NCBI GenBank assembly: GCA_964358855.1
Contig: CAYHQQ010000010.1
Location: 21,815 to 85,814 of the forward strand
Source: UBA2396 sp038042175
GTDB taxonomy: Bacteria > Planctomycetota > Phycisphaerae > Phycisphaerales > UBA1924
Length of the DNA: 64,000 bases
Direction: 5' to 3'
Made by a program: the position numbers and the translations under genes. The stretch's first letter is position 1. The number at the start of each line of letters is the position of its first letter. Shown piece after piece: positions 25,188 to 33,805 of this stretch. The notes below the pieces were generated by a model. It saw only the letters and a program-made list of their open reading frames with translations, was not told the DNA's origin and ran no database searches.

Positions 25188-27383
25188 TCAGCAGCCGGCC
25201 TCGAAGGCGACGACGAAGGCGTCGTAGTCGAAGAAGTCGGAAGAGCCGTCGCCATCGAAGTCGGCGGTCTTGCCGGGCGGGCAGAAGAGCCCCTCGAAGC
25301 AATTCACGAAGGCGTCGTAGTCGAAGAAGTCGACGGTGCCGTCGCCGTCAAAGTCGGCGGCGCAGATGGTGAGGGTGGCGGTGCGGGTGGTGTTGGTGTG
25401 GCAGGGGCCGGTGACGACGCAGCGGAAGCCGTAGCTGCTGGGAGAGGCCCATGCTCCGGGGGTGATGCGGAGGTTCTGCTCGAAGGCGCCCTCGAAGGTC
25501 AGCACGCGCCCGTCGGGGGCGGTGAAGTCGCCGTCGTAGATGGGGGTGAAGCCATCGACGCCGTTGGGATCGGCGATCTCCCACTGGTCGGTGTTGGGCC
25601 CGCCGCCCAGGACGCCGATGTACATGGTCACCGGAGCTCCGGTGGTGGAAAGGTCATCGGGCTGGTGTGTGAACTTGATGGTGTGGTCGAAGGTGACGCT
25701 GGCGGGCTGGCTGGTGACGCTGCCGCAGGAGTTGGAGACGACGACGCGGTAGTTTCCGGCGCGGGTGCCGCCGCAGTTGGCCTGGCCGATGCGGAGCTGG
25801 TTCTTGAAGACGCCCTCGAAGTCCCAGTCGATGAGGCGGTCGAAGTTCTGGCAGGATTCGGTGAGATCGTTCCAGGTGCCGGGGTTGTTGTCGTCTTCGC
25901 GCTGCCAGACGTAGCTCAGGGGCCAGGAACCGGAAGCAAAGACGTTGAGCGAGACGCCGAAGGGGGTGTAGGACTCGTCGATGGTGTCGACGGGGCCCAG
26001 GGCGATGCGGGGCTGGGCGCAGGGCACGGCGGAGGCGTTGAGGTAGAGGATGCCCGTGTGTCCCGTGTTGAGACTGATGTTCGGGTAGGAGCACGTGTTG
26101 GTCTCATCACGAACGGCGAGCAGCAAGGCGTTGCCGTCGGCGCTGAGGCCGCGGACCGAGGCGATCGAGAGTCCCGAGCCAAAGATCGGATTGGACTGGT
26201 TGTCGATCGAGTTGATGTAGAACTCGAGGTCCATCGGGACGCCGCCATTGATGGACGGGCGCCAGATGAAGGGGCGCTGCAGGCCGCTGTGCGACGGCGG
26301 GGGTGCGCCGTACTGAGCGGTACCGACGATGGTGTTGCCGTCGTCGCTGATTGCGGTCACATAGACGTCGCCGAAGGGGATCGGCACGCCGCTGTTTGGG
26401 TCGGGGAAGGCGTCGGGATTGCCCAGGTTCTGGGGGACCCAGGTGTTGCCCGAGAGGGACCAGCGGACGAGCCTTGCGCCCTCCTGTCCGGGAAACTTCT
26501 CGGCGACGAGCTCGGGCGTGGCGCCCATGGCCAGGAGCGTGCCCGGGGCGTTGATGGCGGCGTTGTCCTTGGCGCCCAGGTAGGGGTCGAGGATGGTCAT
26601 GACGCCGTTGCGCCAGACGACGGTGCGGCGGAGGCTCTGGGCGGGGTCGAGGTCGTAGCCGGTGATGACCGACCCGTCAAAGTTCACACGGTCGGCCCGC
26701 GAGGTGCCGTAGGTGGTCTGAAGCTGATCGAAGGCGCCGGTCACCGAGTCGTAGCGGAAGCCAAAGAAGTTCCCGCACATGCCGAAGGAGGGCCCGCCGC
26801 TGGGCGTGGTGAGGAGGGCGGACCAGGCGCCGCCGACGAGGTATCGCCCGTTGCCGGAGATGGCGTTGGGAGAGTTGATGTCGTAATCGCAGCGTGTGCC
26901 GCCGTAGTAACGCCCTGTGGCGCCGTCGAGGAATCTGGGGAAGGAGCCGGTGGGGGTCCAGCCGGTCTGGGCGGTCCAGCGGTGAGAGATGGAGGGAATC
27001 TGGCAGGGATTGATCGGGGGGCGGGGCTCGCCGGGCGTGCAGTTGGTCATGCTGCCGAAGCAGTAGCCGTTGAAGCAGTTGAGTGAGCCCCAGTCGGTGA
27101 GGTTCTCGGCGGACATGGCCAGGGCGCCAAGGTCGGCCGAGGAGTGGACGCCAGAGCCACCGTCGGCGTAGACGCCGGGGATCCGGACATAGCCGCCGGT
27201 GCGCGTCCAGGTGTATGGCACGTACGCCTCGACACTGGCGTCGTAGATCTGGCCGGCGACGCCGTTGCCGTTGGCGGCGATGTCGTTGCCCAGGCCGGTG
27301 ATGACGAGCTTGGGCTGTGCGGACGCGACGCCGCAGAGGCTTGCGAGGATGAGGCAGGGCGAGACGAGTGAGAGTCGCTGCAT
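25188..27383 (-). CDS. Secreted HAF/Ig-like protein with C-terminal dockerin-like cassette
   Basis: 731 residues from ATG 27383, preceded by GGAG. Signal peptide about residues 1-21 (LVSPCLILASLCGVASAQ). The N-terminal two thirds contain HAF-type beta-propeller-like repeats (AISDDGNTIVGTAQY, NAISGNGRYLVGG, SADGNALLLAV). After about residue 500 come two Ig-like sheets (YVWQREDD; NYRVVVSNSCGSVTS). The last 58 residues are the cassette, in a variant whose second loop reads DFDGDGSSDFFDYDAFV and which ends EAGC. It heads the minus-strand exoprotein island; function unknown. Confidence 0.8.
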   Translation of the reverse strand: MQRLSLVSPCLILASLCGVASAQPKLVITGLGNDIAANGNGVAGQIYDASVEAYVPYTWTRTGGYVRIPGVYADGGSGVHSSADLGALAMSAENLTDWGSLNCFNGYCFGSMTNCTPGEPRPPINPCQIPSISHRWTAQTGWTPTGSFPRFLDGATGRYYGGTRCDYDINSPNAISGNGRYLVGGAWSALLTTPSGGPSFGMCGNFFGFRYDSVTGAFDQLQTTYGTSRADRVNFDGSVITGYDLDPAQSLRRTVVWRNGVMTILDPYLGAKDNAAINAPGTLLAMGATPELVAEKFPGQEGARLVRWSLSGNTWVPQNLGNPDAFPDPNSGVPIPFGDVYVTAISDDGNTIVGTAQYGAPPPSHSGLQRPFIWRPSINGGVPMDLEFYINSIDNQSNPIFGSGLSIASVRGLSADGNALLLAVRDETNTCSYPNISLNTGHTGILYLNASAVPCAQPRIALGPVDTIDESYTPFGVSLNVFASGSWPLSYVWQREDDNNPGTWNDLTESCQNFDRLIDWDFEGVFKNQLRIGQANCGGTRAGNYRVVVSNSCGSVTSQPASVTFDHTIKFTHQPDDLSTTGAPVTMYIGVLGGGPNTDQWEIADPNGVDGFTPIYDGDFTAPDGRVLTFEGAFEQNLRITPGAWASPSSYGFRCVVTGPCHTNTTRTATLTICAADFDGDGTVDFFDYDAFVNCFEGLFCPPGKTADFDGDGSSDFFDYDAFVVAFEAGC

Positions 27384-27485
27384 GAGGATCTCCAAGGGGG
27401 CGTGTCTGAGAGTGGGAGGAGAGTGTGCGGGCGGAAAAGCGCCGAGTCTGCGTTTCCGCATCCTCGGCGTGGAGGGGTGAGGGGA

Positions 27486-28178
27486 TTAACGCCGACGACG
27501 GGTGGCCAGGAGGCCGCCCAGACCGATCAGGCCGAGCGAGGCGGGAGCGGGAACGTTGACGCCCTCGATGAGGATGGCGCCATCGAACGAGGGAACGCCG
27601 TAGAACGAGCCGCCGTTCTGCCAGCCCGAGTCGGGGTAGAAGCGGACGTGCTGGCTCTGGCCGTAGTGGCTGGTGGAGCTCCACTGGCGATCGGGGCCGA
27701 AGGGGCCTGTGGGGCCAACGGGCGTGAGGCCGATCCAGTACTCACCGGCGGAGAGGTTGATGTTGAGGCCGTCGGCCCGGATTTCCCAGACGCCGTTGCC
27801 GGCGACGTCCATGCCGTTCATGGTGACGGTGACGAGGCTGCCCTGGCCGGTGGGGTTGGCGCGGGGGTTGTTGGCGGCGATGGGGGAGTTGCCGGACTTG
27901 GAGAAGACGTTGAGCACAGCGCTGGTGACCGAACCGGGATTCCAGGAGAGGGCGCTGAAGTAGGTGGAAACGCTGTTGATGGTCCAACCACCGGCGCCGA
28001 CGGAGACGTCTTCGACGGCGAAGGCGGTCCAGCCGTTGAAGCCGGGTGAGACGGAGTTGGGCACGCCCACGCCGTTGGGGCCGACATCGATGGCCGACTG
28101 GTTCCAAAGGATGTCCGCCTGGCTGGATCCGGCGCAACCGGCGACGAGGGCGAACACGGCCAAAACCTGATTCTTCAT
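27486..28178 (-). CDS. PEP-CTERM sorting domain protein
   Basis: 230 residues from ATG 28178 with GGAG upstream. N-terminal signal peptide (NQVLAVFALVAGCAGSSQA). The C-terminus VPAPASLGLIGLGGLLATRRRR matches a PEP-CTERM tail: proline-containing motif, hydrophobic segment, then an Arg cluster, the substrate for an exosortase. The body is a beta-rich domain with no assignment. It lies 102 bases upstream of, and on the same strand as, the HAF-like gene, and unlike its neighbours it does not carry the DFFDYDAFV cassette, so two sorting signals coexist in one island. Confidence 0.85.
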   Translation of the reverse strand: MKNQVLAVFALVAGCAGSSQADILWNQSAIDVGPNGVGVPNSVSPGFNGWTAFAVEDVSVGAGGWTINSVSTYFSALSWNPGSVTSAVLNVFSKSGNSPIAANNPRANPTGQGSLVTVTMNGMDVAGNGVWEIRADGLNINLSAGEYWIGLTPVGPTGPFGPDRQWSSTSHYGQSQHVRFYPDSGWQNGGSFYGVPSFDGAILIEGVNVPAPASLGLIGLGGLLATRRRR

Positions 28179-28387
28179 TTCTCTGCTCCCAATGAGGCTA
28201 TCCCGAGGTCGAGACGCACTCACAAGAGTCCGAGTCGCCGGGTCAAGGAATCCTATCGTCTCTGGATGTGTTTGTGAAGACATTTCTAGAGAAACTGGCA
28301 AAGTTTTTCAAAAAGACCTTCTCAAAGGCCGATTGTCGGGTAAGATCGGTGGTCAAGGATTCGACTTGTGGGAAAGGTTCGGTTTTC

Positions 28388-29596
28388 ATGAGCCTCACAG
28401 AACCAATTCAATTCGTGGAAGAGAGTCGTTCGGCCCTCCAGGCGGTTCGCCGGGCGTTGATCGACCTGTACGAGGCGATCGGGGCGAATCCCGAGACGCC
28501 GCAGGATGTGGCCCGCAAGTACAACATCAACCGCAATCTCACGTGGAAACTGTCGCGGGTGATCGGGGCGCAGGACCCCTTTGCGGCGCTCAATCATCTT
28601 CCGGGGCAGCCGGGGATCGAGCTTGCGATCGGGGCGTTTGAGAAAGCCGGTGCGCCGACGGCGGCGGTGGGCAATCTTCGCACCGCGATGAACTCGCTCT
28701 TTGAGGTCGTGCGTGAGCACGCGGGCGATCGTGAGCACCTGGAGTTGACCCTGGAGAGCATGGGGCTCTTTGAGCGGGATGCGTCGGCCGAGAGCGGGCG
28801 CGAGCTTGCGTTCCGCGGCAACAGCAGCGTGTGGGGCGTGCAGGCTCGCACACGTGTGGCGGCCACGCTGCTCGCGCCGGGCGCTCAAGCCGGGACGCTG
28901 GATTACGCGATGGTGTCGGGGTTGGTCGGTTTCCGGAGGCTGCGCCCGAGCGTGCAGTGGCGCCTGTACCGGGCCCAGCAGCACAACGACAAGGGTGGGG
29001 CTCTTCCTGGTGCGCCGAGTCTGGAGGAGATCGAGGCCAAGAGGCCCGGCGACCTTCCGCTCCTGCTGAGGGAGTTCTGCTCGCCCAACATGCCCACGCT
29101 GCTCGCGAGCGAGGGGCCCGAGGGGCGAGAGATCAGTCTGCCGGGAGGGCAGATCGGGAATCGGGCGGCGTTTGACTGTTTCTTTGGGTACATCTATCGC
29201 GGGCTTCCCTCGGCCAGGACGCCCGACAACGAGTTTGGCTCGACAGCGGCGACGGTGACGCTTCCGGCTGAGACGCTGGTGTTCGATCTGATCGTTCATC
29301 GCGACGTGCAGATTCCGTCGATGCCAGAGGTGGCTCTGTACGGTTTCCCGCACGGCGGGCCGGAGGATCCTTCGGCGCAGACGGCGCGGAACATGCTGCC
29401 GATGAGCGAGCGGCCGATCGAGCTTGCGGGCTCGCCGCCGGCGGTTGCGACGCCCCTGGCGCCGGGGATCGCGCGGGTGATCGATCGCGTGTACTCGCGT
29501 CTCGGGCACAAGGCCGCGGATTTCCGCGGGATGCGGCTGACGCTGCGTTATCCCCCGATGTCGTCGAGGCTGGTGATGCGCTGGCCGCTGGTGTGA
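28388..29596 (+). CDS. Conserved protein with N-terminal helix-turn-helix-like segment
   Basis: 402 residues from ATG 28388; the open frame extends to 28268 with an unrelated Lys-rich lead. Residues about 36-60 (TPQDVARKYNINRNLTWKLSRVIGA) read as a helix-turn-helix, suggesting DNA binding. The remaining 330 residues form an unrecognised soluble domain with LEELTLESMGL-like helices and a later segment RRLRPSVQWRLYRAQQ. No signal peptide. It interrupts the minus-strand exoprotein island and is divergent from the PEP-CTERM gene, so a regulatory role over that island is possible but is inference only. Confidence 0.65.
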   Translation: MSLTEPIQFVEESRSALQAVRRALIDLYEAIGANPETPQDVARKYNINRNLTWKLSRVIGAQDPFAALNHLPGQPGIELAIGAFEKAGAPTAAVGNLRTAMNSLFEVVREHAGDREHLELTLESMGLFERDASAESGRELAFRGNSSVWGVQARTRVAATLLAPGAQAGTLDYAMVSGLVGFRRLRPSVQWRLYRAQQHNDKGGALPGAPSLEEIEAKRPGDLPLLLREFCSPNMPTLLASEGPEGREISLPGGQIGNRAAFDCFFGYIYRGLPSARTPDNEFGSTAATVTLPAETLVFDLIVHRDVQIPSMPEVALYGFPHGGPEDPSAQTARNMLPMSERPIELAGSPPAVATPLAPGIARVIDRVYSRLGHKAADFRGMRLTLRYPPMSSRLVMRWPLV

Positions 29597-29624
29597 ACCG
29601 GGCCCGGCGCGAGAAAGTCCAGTT

Positions 29625-31037
29625 TCAACAGGGCGTCTCAAACGCGACCACGAAAGCGTCGTAGTCGAAGAAGTCGACGGTGCCGTCGCCATCGAAGTCG
29701 GCTGTGGTGCCTGGCGGGCAGGCGCCGCCCTCGAAGCAGATGACGAAGGCGTCGTAGTCGAAGAAGTCGACGGATCCGTCGTGGTTGAAGTCGGCGGGGC
29801 AGAAGGTGGTGCGGTAGGCGCGCATGTCGTTGCCGATGCCGCAGACGACGAGGGTGCCGTCGGCGGCGAGGGCCGGGCCGCCGATGTTGATGTTGGGAAC
29901 GGGGACGTTCCACAGGGGCGTGAGGTCGGGGGAGAAGGCAAAGAGGCGTCCGTTGCTGAACGCGCCGTTGCTGAGGAAGACCTTGCCGGCGGCGTCGATG
30001 GCGAAGTGGGGTTGGAGGAAGTCGGCGGCGATGGGTCCGTCGAGGGCCTGGAGTACGTGGCCGTCGGCGGGGTCGCGGCGCTGGAGGATGTTCCCGGGGG
30101 CGAACATGTAGACGGAGTTGTCGGGGCCGACGCCAAACTCGCTCTCGGTGGACCACTGGCAGGGCGTGCTCCAGCGGATGGTCATGGCGGAGCCCGAGTC
30201 GTTGATGGCGTAGAAGGAATCGACTGGGGCGTTGTTCTGCGAGCGGGAGAGGTAGATGGTGCCGTCGGGCGAGACCATGGGGTTGTTCTGGAGGGTGAAG
30301 CCGGGCATGACGGGGCTCTGGTACTCGAAGGCGCCGGTGGTGATGTCGAAGCGTTTGATGGTGTGTCCGCCCGCGACGGCGTCGGCGATGTAGACGGCTC
30401 CGCCGTCGCCCGAAAGGCGTGCCGCCGCGCCGCAGTTTCCGCTGACGGAGCAGAGCCTGGCGGTTCGCCACACACGGGCACCGGTGACGGCGTCGAAGCG
30501 CCAGATGAAGCGGAAGCTTGCGATGATGGGGTCGCCATCGGGAGCGAAGACGACGCCGTCGTACGCGCCCGAATCGATCTCCTCCTGGGTGTGCCAGAGT
30601 TCGTTGCCGTTGGTCGCGTCGAGGCAGTACAGGGGAGCGGCGGCGGATGCGCCGTTCCCGCCGCGTGAGGCGTAGACGCGACCGTTTCGCACGCCGCCGA
30701 CCCATGTCGTCCAGTCGCCGCTGACGAAGGGGATGTTGCGGCTCCAGAGTTCCTGGCCCGTGTCGAGGTCGATGGCGACGATGGGAGAGAGGTTGGAGCC
30801 GGGCTCGGGGGGAAAGCCGGTCTGACGCACGGTGAAGACACGACGGGCCTCGATGCAAGGGGCCCAGGCGATGATACTTGAGCGCGGCGCGGTGGACCAC
30901 ACGGGCGTGGGGGCGGCGGGGCCGGTGGAGCTGGATTGCCCGTTGCGCCCGGCGTTGCCGCCGAGGTTGGTCCATTGGGCGGCGGCGGTGGAGCAGGCGG
31001 CGAGGCTTAGCACGAGGGGAACGATTGCGTTTGTCAA
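29625..31037 (-). CDS. Secreted PQQ-like beta-propeller protein with dockerin-like cassette
   Basis: 470 residues from a TTG at 31037, chosen because GGAGG lies about eight bases upstream and the following residues (NAIVPLVLSLAACSTAAAQ) form a clean signal peptide. The body has PQQ-enzyme-like blades: VAIDLDTGQELWSRN, YCLDATNGNELWHTQ, WRFDAVTGARVWRTA, FAFSPDLTPLWNVP. It ends with the 58-residue cassette (first loop DFNHDGSVDFFDYDAFV, end ETPC). It lacks visible quinoprotein active-site residues, so a structural or binding role is as likely as catalysis. Confidence 0.8.
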   Translation of the reverse strand: MTNAIVPLVLSLAACSTAAAQWTNLGGNAGRNGQSSSTGPAAPTPVWSTAPRSSIIAWAPCIEARRVFTVRQTGFPPEPGSNLSPIVAIDLDTGQELWSRNIPFVSGDWTTWVGGVRNGRVYASRGGNGASAAAPLYCLDATNGNELWHTQEEIDSGAYDGVVFAPDGDPIIASFRFIWRFDAVTGARVWRTARLCSVSGNCGAAARLSGDGGAVYIADAVAGGHTIKRFDITTGAFEYQSPVMPGFTLQNNPMVSPDGTIYLSRSQNNAPVDSFYAINDSGSAMTIRWSTPCQWSTESEFGVGPDNSVYMFAPGNILQRRDPADGHVLQALDGPIAADFLQPHFAIDAAGKVFLSNGAFSNGRLFAFSPDLTPLWNVPVPNINIGGPALAADGTLVVCGIGNDMRAYRTTFCPADFNHDGSVDFFDYDAFVICFEGGACPPGTTADFDGDGTVDFFDYDAFVVAFETPC

Positions 31038-31108
31038 TGGACAGCCTCCGACACCCTCCCCCGGAGACACGATACCCGGCGGCGCGGTGCAACTCAAGAG
31101 AAATCCGA

Positions 31109-31900
31109 TCAGCAGGGCGTTTCGAACGCGACGACGAAGGCGTCGTAGTCGAAGAAGTCGATGGTGCCGTCGGCGTCGAAGTCGGCGGAAACCCCTGGCG
31201 GACAGGCGGTCCCCTCGAAGCAGACCACGAACTCGTCGTAGTCGAAGAAGTCAACGGCGCCGTCGGCATTGAAATCCGCGGGGCAAGGGATACCAAAGCG
31301 CAGTTCGGCCTGGTAATTGGCACCGATGGAGCTCATGGGCGAGCTTGGATTCACCGAGGCGTCGGCGACAGCGTGCAGTTCGTACTCGCCCGGAGGCAAC
31401 GTGCCGAGTTCGTCGAAGTCCGCGGTGCTGATCGACTCGTAGTAGTGGTGAACGGTTGAACCGCCGGCTCGAAAGAGAACCACGCTGCTCCCGGCGTAGT
31501 TGGAGGAGACCGATCCAAACAGCCGGTACCGCACATCCGCGTCGACTCGGAACCGGACGACCAGGACCGAGTTGGAGAATGATTGCTCAAGGTCGGGGGC
31601 GTCGGTGGTGGTTGAGGCGCCGCACGAGCCTTGCGCGAGGATGGCATCGGCGCTCATCTGGCTGTACTGCGTGGCGTCGGCGCAGCCGGCCGCTCCGCTC
31701 TGCGACGTGCCGCAGACGGAGGGGAAGCTCGAGAAGGGCACGTTGGTGCTGATCGTGTCGCCGTCGTCGGTGTAGAAATCGCTCCCGCCGACGGCGGCGT
31801 AGGTCGAGCGCTGTGAACCCAGGATCGTCACCTGGGCGTTTGCGTGCTGTGCCACGCACAACGCCGCGATGGGCGCCAGCATGAGAAAGGATCTGTCCAT
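31109..31900 (-). CDS. Small secreted protein of unknown fold with dockerin-like cassette
   Basis: 263 residues from ATG 31900. Signal peptide about residues 1-22 (LMLAPIAALCVAQHANAQ). The middle 180 residues are beta-rich (VLVVRFRVDADVRYRLFGSVS; GSTVHHYYESIS; LPPGEYELHAVADA) and resemble carbohydrate-binding or PPC-type sandwiches, but no family can be named. The cassette is present with AD replacing GD in the loops (DFNADGAVDFFDYDEFV, DFDADGTIDFFDYDAFV) and the ETPC end. It is one of five consecutive minus-strand cassette genes. Confidence 0.75.
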   Translation of the reverse strand: MDRSFLMLAPIAALCVAQHANAQVTILGSQRSTYAAVGGSDFYTDDGDTISTNVPFSSFPSVCGTSQSGAAGCADATQYSQMSADAILAQGSCGASTTTDAPDLEQSFSNSVLVVRFRVDADVRYRLFGSVSSNYAGSSVVLFRAGGSTVHHYYESISTADFDELGTLPPGEYELHAVADASVNPSSPMSSIGANYQAELRFGIPCPADFNADGAVDFFDYDEFVVCFEGTACPPGVSADFDADGTIDFFDYDAFVVAFETPC

Positions 31901-31960
31901 CGTGTTCTCCCTGGATACTTGACGGAAGTTCTGTGTCCACGTGTGCGGCGACGCCCTTTT

Positions 31961-33661
31961 TCAGCACGGAGTCTCGAACGCGACGACGAAGGCGTCGTAG
32001 TCGAAGAAGTCGATGGCGCCGTCGGCGTCGAAGTCGGCGGTCTTGCCGGGCGGGCAGACGATGCCCTCGAAGCAGCTCACGAAAGCGTCGTAGTCGAAGA
32101 AATCGACGGAGCCGTCGGCGTTGAAGTCGGCCGGGCAAGGGGGGCAGACATCGGCGATCCCGTCGTGGTTGGAATCGGCAAGGGTGCCGGCGGCGATCTC
32201 GCACTCGTCGGGGATGGCGTTGGCGTTGCAGTCACGGCTGGTGTGGTTTGCGATGTCGGTCGCGTCGTCAACGCCGTTGTTGTTGCAGTCGTAGGGCCCG
32301 ATGCGGGCGACGTAGACGTCTTCCTCGCCGTTGTATGTGGCGCTGTAGACCAGATAGCACCCCAGCTTGTCGGAGGCGATGTCGTAATAATCGCCGATCT
32401 TGTTCTGGTTGGGCCAGCCGATCCAGGAGTCCCAGACTGGCCCGATGGCGGTGCTGGGGGTCCAGGTGAAACCGCCGTCGCTCGACGACTTGTACTTGGT
32501 GACGCTGTGGTGGAAATCGCTGGTGCCCTGTGTGTCGTTGTAGATGACGTCGAGGCGGCCGTTGGGTGAGACGCCCAAGGTGCCAAACCACTGCCAGGCG
32601 TTGGCCCCAGGTGCCTCGTCGTTGACCTTGAACGCGGCGGACCAGGTCTGGCCGCCGTCGGTGGAGCGGACCATCATGACATCGAGCGGGTCGCTGCCGA
32701 CGTAACCGACAGAGGAGAGCATGTAAACCCACCCGCGGCGCGGGCCGCTCGAGCGGTCGACGTCGATCCAGGCCTGGCCGAGGATTCCGGCGGGATTTGG
32801 GCTGTTGGGATCAAAGCCGCTCTGGCCCTGGGCCATGACGATGCCGTTGACGGCGACGGGGAAGGTTATGGTGCCCAGGTTGAGTTTGGCGTCGCTAGAG
32901 CGTGAGACGGAGAATTGATCGAAGCCGTTGTTGCCGCAGATGTAGAGCTCGCCGTCGGGCCCGACGGAACTGGTGCCCCAGAAGGGCAGGAAGGGGGCGT
33001 TCGTGAGGTCGGGGTAGGTGGCGCCGGCGTCGCGGGAGCGGGCGAAGCTAAAGCCGTCGCAGCAGGTGTAGTAGCTGGTCCAGTGGGCGTAGATGTTCCC
33101 CTGGCCGGCGCCGGCGTTCATGCCGATTGTGAACCAGTTTTTGTCGCCTCCCGCGGCGAAGACGGGGGGGAGCCACGTCTGGCCGCCATTGGTTGAGCGG
33201 AACATGTCGCAGGTGTATCGCCCGGTGATGGTGGTGAGGCTGTAGTAGTGGACTGTGCCATCGGGTCCCCAGCGGAGGACGGGATCGGAGCGGAAGACGC
33301 CGGGGTTGTGCGTGCCTTTGGTGAAGGTGCGTCCGCCATCGACGGACCAGGCGTAGCCGGCCTGGCGGAAGTTGGAGGAGACGGTGTCGAACTGTCGCCA
33401 GCCGACGACGATGCGAAGGCCATTGGAGGGGTCGACGGCGATGGAGGGCTCGTTGGCGGCGTCGCCGATGATGTTGAGTTGGCCGGCGCCGACGTTTGCC
33501 TGGTGGGTGGGGGGGAAGGAGCGGGGCCAGAGGATGCCGGGATCGCCGAGCATGGTGGCGGGGGTGCCGGGCGCGTCGCCGGGACGTTCGCCGCGATCAT
33601 GGGGCTGGGCGAGAGCAGACGCGGCAAGGCAGGTTGAGATTGAGAATGTGCAAGCTCTCAT
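31961..33661 (-). CDS. Secreted Asp-box (BNR/sialidase-like) propeller protein with dockerin-like cassette
   Basis: 566 residues from ATG 33661, which opens a signal peptide (ACTFSISTCLAASALAQ). Asp-box motifs recur: SVDGGRTFTKG, STNGGQTWLPP, STDGGQTWSAAF, SSDGGFTWTPS, the hallmark of BNR/sialidase-type propellers. A thrombospondin-type-3-like Asn/Asp segment (DCNNNGVDDATDI, DCNANAIPDECE) follows, then the 58-residue cassette ending ETPC. The catalytic Arg triad and Tyr of true sialidases could not be confirmed by eye, so a glycan-binding or unknown hydrolase role is equally possible. Confidence 0.8.
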   Translation of the reverse strand: MRACTFSISTCLAASALAQPHDRGERPGDAPGTPATMLGDPGILWPRSFPPTHQANVGAGQLNIIGDAANEPSIAVDPSNGLRIVVGWRQFDTVSSNFRQAGYAWSVDGGRTFTKGTHNPGVFRSDPVLRWGPDGTVHYYSLTTITGRYTCDMFRSTNGGQTWLPPVFAAGGDKNWFTIGMNAGAGQGNIYAHWTSYYTCCDGFSFARSRDAGATYPDLTNAPFLPFWGTSSVGPDGELYICGNNGFDQFSVSRSSDAKLNLGTITFPVAVNGIVMAQGQSGFDPNSPNPAGILGQAWIDVDRSSGPRRGWVYMLSSVGYVGSDPLDVMMVRSTDGGQTWSAAFKVNDEAPGANAWQWFGTLGVSPNGRLDVIYNDTQGTSDFHHSVTKYKSSSDGGFTWTPSTAIGPVWDSWIGWPNQNKIGDYYDIASDKLGCYLVYSATYNGEEDVYVARIGPYDCNNNGVDDATDIANHTSRDCNANAIPDECEIAAGTLADSNHDGIADVCPPCPADFNADGSVDFFDYDAFVSCFEGIVCPPGKTADFDADGAIDFFDYDAFVVAFETPC

Positions 33662-33805
33662 GGCCGGGCTCCTGAATGCGCCGGAGTGGCTGGGCCATGG
33701 GCCGCGCCCAATCGGGCGAGGCTCCAGCCGCGGCATGCCACACGCCGACGCCCGTCAGTCTAACCTGCGAGCGAGCCGAACACAACAGAATGTGCGATCA
33801 AACCC

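Noticed and set aside
25398..27086. 562-residue plus-strand frame opposite the HAF-like gene
   Set aside because: Gly/Val/Asp-rich shadow; the minus strand has signal peptide, Ig-like domains and cassette.
28268..28387. N-terminal extension of the HTH protein (start at 28268)
   Set aside because: Lys/Phe-rich lead of different composition; ATG 28388 sits directly before the conserved-looking protein.
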